A stretch of 64,000 nucleotides of DNA from Fallopia convolvulus (taxonomy: Eukaryota > Streptophyta > Magnoliopsida > Caryophyllales > Polygonaceae), in NCBI GenBank assembly GCA_964016875.1, contig OZ024737.1, forward strand, positions 34,225,683-34,289,682, written 5' to 3'. The first letter of the stretch is position 1, and each line of letters begins with the position of its first letter. The notes beneath the pieces are model-generated. The model did not search any database. It was not told the origin of the DNA and worked only from the letters and a program-made list of their open reading frames with translations. A program made the translations under genes and the position numbers. Below, in pieces: positions 1-8,929 of the stretch.

Positions 1-100
1 GTTTAGATGTGCGTTTAACTGGCTGAAAAGTTAGATGAGTCTTTCAGCGTTTAGGTAAAATCTAGATGAAATTTTTACAATAATACATACGTACTAGTAC

Positions 101-1297
101 GGGTGAATTCCTTCTATAGTTCCTAACTTATCACATAAAGTTCTTATTAATCCCTAACCTTTGTAAATGTTCTTTTAGGTCCCTAACCTTTGAAAAGTGT
201 TACTATTTGGTCCCTTTTCATTTTAGACTTTAAGTTTAATTACAATCAAACACCCAAACTTTATATTTATTTTGTCATAATACCAATATTTATTTATTTT
301 CAAAAAAATACCTCAATCTACACATTTTAGGAAAAAATAACAAATTATCACTCCATATTTACTCCTTTTGTTTTTCAAAAAATAGTACTTTTTTTTTAAA
401 AAACATAATTTTAAAAATAAAAGGTGAGTTATAAATATTTATTGCCCTCTTATTGAATTTAATAGTTATTAAAACATTTTATAAAATTAAAAAAAAATTA
501 ATTTCACAAAAAAAAAATCTAACTTCCCCTATTTACCCATTATTTATAACTTTTTATAAAGTGATTTTTTTAATCCATCACTTTTTATAAATTACTGCAT
601 TTTATAAACCTCATAAAAATTTGATAAAATTTTTATATAAAAAAATCACCCCTTATTTACCCTAGCCTTTGTTAAAAAAACTAGTAATATTTACCCATTG
701 TTAAAAAAAAACTAGTAAAGTGATTTTAAATCCATCGAATTTTTGCAATTATTTTAAAATTTTTATAAAAACTTGATAAAATAAATTTTTATATCAAAAA
801 ATCACCCCTTATTTACCCTTTGTTAAAAAAATATTTCTAGGTTTTTTTAACAAAGGGTAAAGAAGGGTCGATGTTATTAAATTCAATAAGAGGGCAATAG
901 AAGAATTTTTTTAATTTTATAAAATATTTTAATAACTATTAAATTCAATAAGAGGGAAATAAATATTTATAACTCACATTTTATTTTTAAAATTATGTTT
1001 TTTTTAATGAAAAGTACTATTTTTTATAAAAGGAGTAAATATGGAGTGATAATTTATTATTGTTTTCTAAAATATGTAGATTAAGGTATTTGTTTGAAAA
1101 TAAATAAATATTGGTATTTTGACAAAAATAAATATAAAGTTTGGGTATTTAGTTGTAATTAAACTTAAAGTCTAAAATGAAAAAGGACTAAATAGTAACA
1201 CTTTTTAAAGGTTGGGGACCTAAAAAAACATTTGCAAAAGTTAAGAACTAATAAGAACTTTATGTGATAGGTTGAGGACCATAGAAGAAATTCACCC
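101..1297. mobile_element. Foldback/long-TIR Mutator-like non-autonomous element
   Basis: The two halves are inverted copies of each other. The left arm starts GGGTGAATTCCTTCTATAG at 101 and the right arm ends with the complement at 1297. The arms can be followed for about 400 bp on each side, through the motifs CACATAAAGTTCTTATTA, GGTCCCTAACC and ACTCCATATTTACTCC. The centre (about 500-880) is AT-rich and repeats an ATCACCCCTTATTTACCC motif near 646 and 806. The element is flanked by GTACTAGTAC at 91-100 and 1298-1307, which could be a 9-10 bp target-site duplication typical of Mutator-like elements. That string is itself a palindrome, so it could instead be the outermost part of the TIR. 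I see no transposase; this is a non-autonomous element. Confidence 0.75.
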
Positions 1298-1307
1298 GTA
1301 CTAGTAC

Positions 1308-2132
1308 ACTATGAGTATCAGTTGAAACTAACATTTAAATTTGCAGAATCCTTACACAAGGCATCAGAAATCAAATCAATAAAGCAGGCTAGGAATCCCA
1401 AATCGTAAAACCAACATCCCATGGCTCTAGCCTAGCTAGAAAGCTCATTAGCAACACATATTCAACAACGATGAACCAAACGCCATCCAACAGAATGAAA
1501 ACTAGATATTAAAGCATCAATACCATCAACATGAAAACTAATTAATTTCAATGGGGACATCTAGAAGAACCAGAGAGTGAGGACCTCATATGAACTCAAG
1601 TTAGATTCTACTTTGAATTAATTTTTAATGTTTGTAACAAACTTAAACATATTTTTTTTACATTTGCAAGTACTTTAATTTGATAGAAACCCGGATAAAC
1701 AAGGACATGACATGAGCCTTATATATATACCATGTTAACCCTCACTAAACCATATATGTATTAATTGGCTTCTATGGTACGGTGTTGAAGCCCAATGTAT
1801 AATCTTATTAACTTTCTATGAACCGATAGAATGAGAGTTGCACATATGTAAACCTAATACATAAATTTAATAGGGTTTGAACCTAAAATCAATTGATAAT
1901 AGGAAAAGTAGTCCGGCCACCAACTTGTGTTAATTAGGATTGAGAAGTTGTCAGACACAAGCTCCACCTCAAGATGAAACGATGGGTTTCAACACCATAT
2001 ATAGACATCCACAACTCAAGATTAAAGGCAAAACAAATAAACTCCAAAACCAAGTCACACATATAAACCATCATAGAAGCCAAGTTGCTAGAAGGAATCG
2101 GACTTGGCTATATCTTGATCGAGGGGGAGTGT
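1308..2132. other. Intergenic, no gene recognised
   Basis: AT-rich sequence between the foldback element and the gypsy element. A 104-codon open frame near 1940-2254 runs into the LTR and has no protein-like features. A purine tract (GAGGGGGAGTG, 2121-2131) just before the gypsy insertion resembles a retrotransposon polypurine tract, and the 17-mer GTTAATTAGGATTGAGA (1929-1945) recurs at 7316-7332 beyond the insertion, so the target may itself have been a small degraded repeat. Confidence 0.4.
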
Positions 2133-2137
2133 GTCTC

Positions 2138-2366
2138 TGTCATATGCTTAAAAATGTAAAGTTTGGGGCTAAACTTGTAATAATGTGTAAAGTGGGGGAT
2201 ATACTTGTAAGAGGGCTTATTGTTAGTTGCAGCTGCTTAAGAGAGCAGGCGTGAGGTTGTTACATTCATTCAATGAATTCAACAGAATCCTTTTCCCTAT
2301 TCTCTCTTTCTCTCTTCCTTTCCCTATCCTATCTCCAATCTATCTTTCTATCCTATAATCCTTACA
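2138..2366 (+). repeat. 5' LTR of the gypsy element
   Basis: 229 bp from TGTCAT to CTTACA, same length and apparently same sequence as the 3' LTR at 7055-7283. It is preceded by the TSD GTCTC and followed after four bases by the primer-binding site. Its 3' third is a pyrimidine-rich CT/TTC tract (about 2290-2360). Confidence 0.97.
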
Positions 2367-2370
2367 AATT

Positions 2371-2382
2371 TGGTATCAGAGC
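2371..2382 (+). promoter_or_regulatory. Primer-binding site, tRNA-Met type
   Basis: TGGTATCAGAGC begins four bases after the 5' LTR. This is the common plant LTR-retrotransposon site complementary to the 3' end of initiator tRNA-Met, where minus-strand DNA synthesis starts. Confidence 0.9.
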
Positions 2383-2396
2383 TTCGATCTTTGGCA

Positions 2397-4142
2397 ATGG
2401 CGGAAGGGACCCGTATGAAAACAATGGAAGATGGTCTGCGTAAGACTGATTATCAAGTAACGAAGGTCGTGGAGGCAATTGAAGATATCAATCAGCGTCT
2501 AGAGATTCAGAAGGAGGGAATCGATGAAAAATTTGCTGGATTAGAGAAGTCACACCAGGAGTTGGTAAATGCACATAAGGTGAACGACATGCAATTGAAG
2601 AGTTTGGCGGATATGGTCAGCAACATCCATAGAGATCTTGCTCGATTGTTCAAAGCTGATGAAGTTGGGTCTCGATCGGATGTCAGAATTCATTCAGATT
2701 CAGGAATTCCGATTGGTGAAAATCTTGATCCGAATGTAGTCAATCGTGAATCCAAAAGCTTAAGCATGGATGGCGATCGTGTTCTTGATAGAAGTCAGTC
2801 TCTCGGATCTGGATCAAGAGGTAATTCTCGCTTTCCTAAACTGGAATTTCCAATTTTTGAGGGCAATAATCCTAGAAGTTGGGTACGGAAGGCAGAGAAA
2901 TATTTTCGGATCTTTGGTGTCGTAGAGACAGAAAAGATTGAAGTAGCTACCATTTACATGAATGGTCGGGCTGATAACTGGGCACAAGGGTTCCTATTGC
3001 AGAATCATTCTTGTTCTTGGTCTGAATTCAGCGAGGCTGTTTGTATTAGATTTGGTGAGCGACAGGGGGTAGAAATTGTGGAGGAATTTAACAAACTTTC
3101 TCAGGTGGAAGATGTGGAGAAATATACTGAGAAGTTTGAAGAACTTCGAGCTGGGATGTTGTCTTTCAATCCTAGTCTGTCTGAGGCTTACTTTGTAACC
3201 AGCTACATCAGTGGTCTTAAGGATGAAATCAAGAATTTAGTGAAATTGAGCAGGCCGAAGACTTTAGTTGTAGCTTATGAACAAGCGCAATTGCATTTTA
3301 GAGCGGTGCAGGCTATAGTCAAGTTAAGTAGATCCTCTAATTTCGGGAAATCCAATCTGCAGACACCCTTCAACAACAATTATAGACCCCATAACTTTTC
3401 TCAGCCAAGTACTACCAGTAAACCAGCTTTCTTTCCATCCAAACAATCTTTCCAATCTAGTAATTCAAACACAGTAGCTAGTGAACCGAAGAAGACACCG
3501 GGGTTATGTTACAAATGTGGTGAGAGATATTTTCCGGGTCACAAATGTAAGTTACAGACTTTGCACAGTCTGTTATCTACAGAAAATGAAGAAGTGGTTG
3601 ATGCTGATTGTGGGGAAATGTATTTTGAAACCAAGGAATCTGAAGGAGTGGAGCATGAGGATACAGAAATATATGTGCACACTCTCACTGGTAGGATTCC
3701 CTTGAACACAATCAAAATTCAAGGGTGGGTTAATAATAAGATGATTGTGATATTGGTTGACAGTGGTAGCACGCATAGTTTCTTGGACCCAAGTGTATCT
3801 AAGGAGGCTAAATTTGAGGTACAAGAAGCTACGGTGATGACAGTTTCAGTTGCAAATGGGATTAAAATGTTTAGTTATCAGGAATGCAATGCTTTTGAGT
3901 GGAAGATGCAAGGGCACTTATTCAGGTTTGATTTGAGATTATTGAAGTTGGGTGGTTGTGATATGATTCTCGGTGTAGATTGGTTAAGAGAATACAACCC
4001 GTTATCCTTTGATTTTAGAGAACTTAAGTTGTCTTTTGTTAAGGAGGGTCACAAGATTGAGTTGATTGGTTTCAAAGAACAGGCTACAGTTCAGTTTATG
4101 AAGGGAGATAAGTTTCAGAAATTGCTCCGGAAAAGGGATTAG
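2397..4142 (+). CDS. Retrotransposon gag-protease
   Basis: Structural and protease part of the gypsy polyprotein. Translation probably starts at the ATG at 2397 (MAEGTRMKTM), because the frame upstream of it overlaps the primer-binding site. The N-terminal half is rich in coiled-coil-like sequence. It is followed by the capsid-type retrotransposon gag domain (about 2830-3300, with FPKLEFPIFEG and the WSEFSEAV region), a Cys/His zinc knuckle CYKCGERYFPGHKC near 3508-3549, and an aspartic protease with the active-site motif DSGSTHSFLD near 3760-3790. The frame ends at a TAG (4140-4142). The sequence beyond this stop continues in the same frame into reverse transcriptase, so in most related elements gag-pol would be one ORF. 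The stop is either a nonsense mutation or a site of readthrough. Confidence 0.9.
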   Translation: MAEGTRMKTMEDGLRKTDYQVTKVVEAIEDINQRLEIQKEGIDEKFAGLEKSHQELVNAHKVNDMQLKSLADMVSNIHRDLARLFKADEVGSRSDVRIHSDSGIPIGENLDPNVVNRESKSLSMDGDRVLDRSQSLGSGSRGNSRFPKLEFPIFEGNNPRSWVRKAEKYFRIFGVVETEKIEVATIYMNGRADNWAQGFLLQNHSCSWSEFSEAVCIRFGERQGVEIVEEFNKLSQVEDVEKYTEKFEELRAGMLSFNPSLSEAYFVTSYISGLKDEIKNLVKLSRPKTLVVAYEQAQLHFRAVQAIVKLSRSSNFGKSNLQTPFNNNYRPHNFSQPSTTSKPAFFPSKQSFQSSNSNTVASEPKKTPGLCYKCGERYFPGHKCKLQTLHSLLSTENEEVVDADCGEMYFETKESEGVEHEDTEIYVHTLTGRIPLNTIKIQGWVNNKMIVILVDSGSTHSFLDPSVSKEAKFEVQEATVMTVSVANGIKMFSYQECNAFEWKMQGHLFRFDLRLLKLGGCDMILGVDWLREYNPLSFDFRELKLSFVKEGHKIELIGFKEQATVQFMKGDKFQKLLRKRD

Positions 4143-7015
4143 ATATGTGTAACTCAGATTGCTCATTGTTGTGTGGTGGAAGGGAATGCAACAGAATTGC
4201 CACCAGAAATTCAGTTGCTATTGGATGAGTTTGAAGATGTTTTTAGTGAACCTAAGGGGTTACCTCCAGTCAGGGGGCATGAGCATTTTATTCACTTGAA
4301 ATCAGATGCCAAACCAGTGTGTTCTAAGCCTTACAAATATCCTTTCTTTCAAAAGAATGAGATTGAGAAACAAGTAACTGAGATGCTCAAAAATGCAACA
4401 GTAAGACCAAGTTGTAGTCCTTTTGCTTCTCCAACTCTTTTGGTGAAGAAGAAAGATGGAACATGGAGATTTTGTATTGATTATAGGCGTCTCAATATTA
4501 TAACAGTCAAGAATAAATTTCCAATACCTCACATTGATGAGTTATTGGATGAGCTGAATGGTGCAACTATCTTTTCAAAGCTTGATTTAAGGTCAGGGTA
4601 CCATCAGGTTAGAATGGCTGAGGAGGATATATATAAGACAACTTTTAGGATTCATCATGGACACTTTGAGTTCACGGTGATGCCCTTTGGTCTTACAAAT
4701 GCACCGACAACTTTTCAAGCCCTGATGAATGAAGTTTTTGGAAAATTTTTGAGAAAATTTGTCCTAGTTTTTTTGATGATATTCTGGTGTATAGCAGAAA
4801 TTTAGAGGAGCATTTGCAACAGCTCAGGTGTGTGTTGGAGTCTCTTAGAGAGCATACATTATTTGCAAAGAAATCCAAATGCTCATTTGCTCAAAATCAG
4901 ATAGAATATCTTGGGCACATCATATCAGGGAAGGGTGTAGCAACTGATCAGAATAAAATCAGTGCTATGCTATCTTGGCCTAATCCGAGGAATGTTAAGG
5001 AACTGAGAGCCTTTTTAGGACTCACTGGGTATTATAGAAGGTTTGTTCAGGGGTATGGAGTAATTAGCAGGCCACTTACAGAGTTGCTTAGAAAGGATTC
5101 CTTCAAGTGGAGCCATGAAGCTGAACTGGCTTTTAAGTCCTTGAAGGAAAAGATGAGTTCTGCTCCGGTCTTAAAGCTTCCTGATTTCCATGAACCTTTT
5201 GAAATTGAAACAGACGCATGCAATACTGGTATAGGGGCAGTGCTGATGCAGAAAGGGCAACCATTAGCCTATTTGAGTCAAGCACTTCATGGACAACATT
5301 TACTTCTTTCTACTTATGAGAAGGAATTGTTGGCCATTTTGTTAGCAGTTGATAAATGGAGGCACTACTTGGAACCGACACATTTTTACATCAGAACCGA
5401 TCACAGATCATTGAAATATTTGCTTGAACAGCAACTTACTACACATTTGCAAAGGAAGGCAGTAAGGAAGTTGCTTGGGCTGTCTTACTCTATTGCTTAT
5501 AAGAAAGGCAAAGAGAACACTGTGGTTGATGCTTTGTCTAGGAGATTTGAGTCTATTGAGGGATCAACTGCTGCTTTGACAGGAATGATTCCTACTTGGA
5601 TGGCACAGGTGGTATCCAGCTATGAGGGTGATATTGAAATGCAGAAAGTCCTTGCTGAATCTTTGTTGGACAGTGATTCTGAATTTAAGGTCCAACAGGG
5701 TGTTTTGAGGTATAAACATAGACTGTGTATTGGAAAGGGAGCCAAAATCAGAGAGCAATTGTTGAAAGCTTTACATGAAGAACCTCTAGGGGGGCATTCA
5801 GGGATCAATGCAACTTATTTCAGGCTTAAATCTCTGTTTTTATGGAAAGGTATGAAAAAAGATGTCGAGGAATTTGTGAAATCATGTGATATTTGTCAGC
5901 GCAATAAGGCTGAACATGTGGCAAGTCCTGGTTTATTACACCCATTACCCATTCCTTCGCAAGCTTGGAGTCAAGTTAGCATGGATTTTGTTGAGGGTCT
6001 TCCTAAATCATTTGGGAAGTCAGTAATTATGGTTGTAGTTGACAGACTTACTAAGTATGGACACTTTATAGCCTTGGCACATCCTTACACAGCTGCAACA
6101 GTTGCTCAGGAGTTTATGAGTCAGATTTATAGGTTGCATGGTATGCCTGAAAAACTGGTGTCAGACAGGGACAAAGTATTTTTAAGTACTTTTTGGAGGG
6201 AGTTGTTTAAAGCAATGGGAACTGCTTTGAATTACAGCTCGGCTTACCATCCCCAGAGTGATGGACAAATTGAACGACTGAATCAGTGTTTGGAAGGGTA
6301 TTTGAGGTGTATGGTGTTTGATCAACCCAAGCAATGGGTAAAGTGGCTACACTTGGCTGAGTGGTGGTACAACACTTCTTTTCACACTACCCTGGGAGTC
6401 ACTCCTTTTAAAGCTTTATATGGTTATCCTGCTCCTCAATTGGGCCTTCAACAGTATGAGGTTCAAACTGCTTCAGTTGATGAATGGTTAAAAAATAGAG
6501 AGCATGTATTGAATCAGTGCAAAGAACATCTGATTGTTGCTCAAGCAAGAATGAAGCAAAATGCTGACAAAAAGCGGTCTGAGAGGGAATTTAAGGTTGG
6601 AGACTGGGTTTATGTTAAACTTCAACCTTATAGACAGACATCTTTGGCAATTAGAAAGCATCTTAAGTTGTGTGCTAGGTTTTATGGACCTTACCAAGTC
6701 ATTGGACGGATTGGAAGGGTGGCTTATAGATTAAATCTTCCATCTCATTCCAGGATTCATCTTGTTTTTCATGTTTCACAATTAAAGAAGAAAGTGGGAG
6801 AATCTGTTATTGCTGTTACAGATCCACCATCAACTACAGCAATTGGTGATTTTGAAGTGGCTCCCAAGTCTGTATTGGATACACGGGTTCAGTATTTGGC
6901 TAATGGAGATCCAGTAACGGAGTGGCTTGTTAAGTGGAAGAATTTGCCTTCAGAAGAGTCCACCTGGGAGGCTGCTGGTCATATTCTACATCAGTTTCCT
7001 CATTTTAGCATTTAA
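4143..7015 (+). pseudogene. Retrotransposon pol (RT, RNase H, integrase, chromodomain), frameshifted
   Basis: Polymerase part of the gypsy element. RT begins after the in-frame TAG (4140-4142) with LLDEFEDVFSEPKGLPP and runs through RFCIDYRRLN and LDLRSGYHQV. The frame is lost in a run of seven T at 4768-4774, exactly at the catalytic FxDD box, and coding resumes in the +2 frame (open 4787-7015). Downstream are RNase H (ETDACNTGIGAVL, later RTDHRSLKYLL), an integrase HHCC zinc domain (about 5775-5910), the integrase catalytic core with MDFVEGLP, VSDRDKVF and HPQSDGQIERLNQ, and a chromodomain near the C terminus (WLVKWKNLPSEESTWE). One lost T accounts for the break; a homopolymer sequencing error could give the same picture. 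Confidence 0.92.
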
Positions 7016-7054
7016 ATGAACTTTGTGGGCAAAGTTCTTAACGGGGGAAGCATT

Positions 7055-7283
7055 TGTCATATGCTTAAAAATGTAAAGTTTGGGGCTAAACTTGTAATAA
7101 TGTGTAAAGTGGGGGATATACTTGTAAGAGGGCTTATTGTTAGTTGCAGCTGCTTAAGAGAGCAGGCGTGAGGTTGTTACATTCATTCAATGAATTCAAC
7201 AGAATCCTTTTCCCTATTCTCTCTTTCTCTCTTCCTTTCCCTATCCTATCTCCAATCTATCTTTCTATCCTATAATCCTTACA
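7055..7283 (+). repeat. 3' LTR of the gypsy element
   Basis: 229 bp, no difference from the 5' LTR seen by eye. A purine tract (ACGGGGGAAG, 7041-7050) just upstream is the likely polypurine tract for plus-strand priming. The TSD GTCTC follows at 7284-7288. Confidence 0.97.
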
Positions 7284-7288
7284 GTCTC

Positions 7289-8370
7289 TAGCAACTGTTC
7301 AGATGACAACGTATTGTTAATTAGGATTGAGATATAATAGGTTGGTCCTCAACCCTAATCCGGCGGCTTGCTCATTCTTCTGTGTCCTTTTGGGAAAGAT
7401 TGGGATTGCTCTCAATTGGTTTCTTCTCTCTTCTTTGGTGCTTCCATGGCGGTTTCCTAAACTTAAATGAGGCTATAGAAGAAGGAGAAAGAATAAAGAG
7501 AAGAGGAGAGAGAGCTTGAGAACAATGATGGTTGTTCTGTTGGTTCAAAAGCTTCACTGAAGTTTTTGTGGTGTCCTTAGTCCTTACAAGAGTTTTTGCT
7601 GCTCTTGTGATGTGGTTTCTTCTTGCATTTTCCTTTGTTTTTGCCGTCATTGTGCTTTATTTGTTGTCTTGTGGATTTAGTGATTCTTCCTTCTTGAGAC
7701 TTTACGAACTAGAGAAAGCCGCTTTATTTTAAGCTATTTGTTGTCGAAGATCTAATTTTGAGGAATTAAAGCGATTTAAATTTCATTCAAATCGATGTTC
7801 TAAATTGGATAACAAATTATGCCACCAGTCACCCTAAACACAATATACAACCGTATTCGATCGCAAGCAAAATGTCCATGTTAATTTACCAGTTTGTCAA
7901 TTTTTAAGCATATATGCAACCTATCTCAATTGTTATGGTCGAAAAACATCTTTATTATATGGAGGAATCTTTTCAAAAATCCGCACTAGAGCATAAATTT
8001 GTTTGGCCTAAAACCCTAATCATCCAATCAATCACGAATGAAACTCATGTACGAATCAACAAAGTCACACTTATCCAACAAAATAATATTATATGTATCA
8101 ACAAAACTGATTTATACTTGTAGTACACCAACACTATTATCATTATGCATCCCAAAATGATCAGATCACAAAATCCCCGACTTTCAAAAGGATAACCCAG
8201 AAGAAAAAAAACACAAGTACAATAGCCAACTTTTTCAAAAGAAAAATAGTTAATTTCCCCCAATATAATTATTTTCCATTGGTAAGGCGTGGTGAAACTT
8301 ACACAAAAATGGTAGTACAACAAATTAAAACAATACATCGAACATTAAAAACAATTAATTAATTAATTAA
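7289..8370. other. Intergenic, no gene supported
   Basis: Two short open frames overlap here on opposite strands: a hydrophobic 66-codon frame (7532-7732, plus) and a basic 92-codon frame (7372-7650, minus). Neither resembles a known family. Both lie over CT/GA-rich sequence, which tends to stay open by chance. The stretch 7800-8370 is AT-rich and probably includes the 3' UTR of the minus-strand PR-1 gene. Confidence 0.4.
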
Positions 8371-8868
8371 TCAGAAGGGCTTAGAGCCGTCCCAGTTACC
8401 GGGCGGGTCATATTCACAAACAAACAGCAAACCCCGGCCGTTAAAGCAGGTGGCCTTAGCGCACCCGACCCGTTTGGTGGACCTCCACATAACCTGGGTA
8501 TAATGCCCGCAATCCGGCCCGAAACACTTGTTCAACCCGTAGTTATACCACCTCTTCTCCGACAGCCAGCCGGCCACCGCCTGCGCCGCCCCCCACTTGT
8601 TGCCGGCCCCCCAGAACAAGTTCTCCCCGTAGGGCCCGTCGGAGTGGATCCTGGCGCAGTCTCCCCGCCGCTGGTTGGCGTACTTGGCCGCGAACGCCGC
8701 CAGCTTGGGGTCCCACTTGAGCGGCGGCAGCTTCTGCTGCTTCCGGGCCAGGTTGTGTGGGATTAGGTATTGGTTCACCGTCGTATCCACGGCCAGGATC
8801 TGGCCCGGTTTTATTATGAGTAGGACTAGCAGCGTTGAGAGGAGAACTAAAACCAAGGGCTTCTCCAT
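8371..8868 (-). CDS. PR1: Pathogenesis-related protein 1 (CAP domain, secreted)
   Basis: Single-exon gene of 165 codons, the usual PR-1 length. An N-terminal hydrophobic signal peptide (about residues 1-26) is followed by one CAP domain. Visible hallmarks are HNLARKQ, GENLFWG, the CRISP-1 signature GHYTQVMW and the C-terminal FVCEYDPPGNW. Six cysteines are present, as needed for the three conserved disulfides, and the CAP cavity His/Glu residues are in place. PR-1 proteins are secreted to the apoplast, bind sterols and are induced in defence. The last 11 residues, PPGNWDGSKPF, fit the CAPE defence-peptide position, though the preceding motif reads CEYD rather than CNYD and the final residue is Phe rather than Tyr. 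The start is well supported: ACCATGG context and a TATA box about 50 bp upstream. The coding sequence is strikingly GC-rich compared with its AT-rich surroundings. Confidence 0.96.
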   Translation of the reverse strand: MEKPLVLVLLSTLLVLLIIKPGQILAVDTTVNQYLIPHNLARKQQKLPPLKWDPKLAAFAAKYANQRRGDCARIHSDGPYGENLFWGAGNKWGAAQAVAGWLSEKRWYNYGLNKCFGPDCGHYTQVMWRSTKRVGCAKATCFNGRGLLFVCEYDPPGNWDGSKPF

Positions 8869-8914
8869 GGTGGTACCTTGTTCTTTCTCAATAAGGAAGT
8901 TGGGCTAATTTGGG

Positions 8915-8925
8915 TTTTATATATA
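8915..8925 (-). promoter_or_regulatory. TATA box of the PR-1 gene
   Basis: On the minus strand this reads TATATATAAAA, 47 bp upstream of the PR-1 start codon. It would place transcription initiation about 15-25 bp before the ATG, giving a very short 5' UTR, as is common for inducible PR genes. Confidence 0.7.
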
Positions 8926-8929
8926 TGAT

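Larger units (their letters stand above)
2138..7283 (+). mobile_element. Complete Ty3/gypsy LTR retrotransposon (chromovirus), recently inserted
   Basis: The element is 5,146 bp long. Both LTRs are 229 bp, run TGTCATATG...CCTTACA and look identical base for base by eye. A 5-bp target-site duplication GTCTC lies at 2133-2137 and 7284-7288. The primer-binding site TGGTATCAGAGC (2371-2382) fits initiator tRNA-Met. The interior encodes, in order, gag with a zinc knuckle, aspartic protease, reverse transcriptase, RNase H, integrase and a C-terminal chromodomain. That order and the chromodomain place it among plant chromoviruses. Identical LTRs imply insertion too recent for substitutions to accumulate. 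Even so, the coding region has an in-frame stop between protease and RT and a 1-nt deletion in the RT core, so this copy should not make its own complete polyprotein. Confidence 0.97.

Noticed and set aside
1940..2254. 104-codon open frame upstream of and into the gypsy LTR
   Set aside because: It crosses the insertion junction and LTR and shows no protein-like features; chance frame.
7372..7732. Overlapping basic and hydrophobic ORFs on opposite strands
   Set aside because: Low-complexity CT/GA composition keeps both frames open; no family resemblance, no promoter.
8503..8766. Plus-strand ORF opposite PR-1
   Set aside because: Shadow of the GC-rich PR-1 coding sequence.
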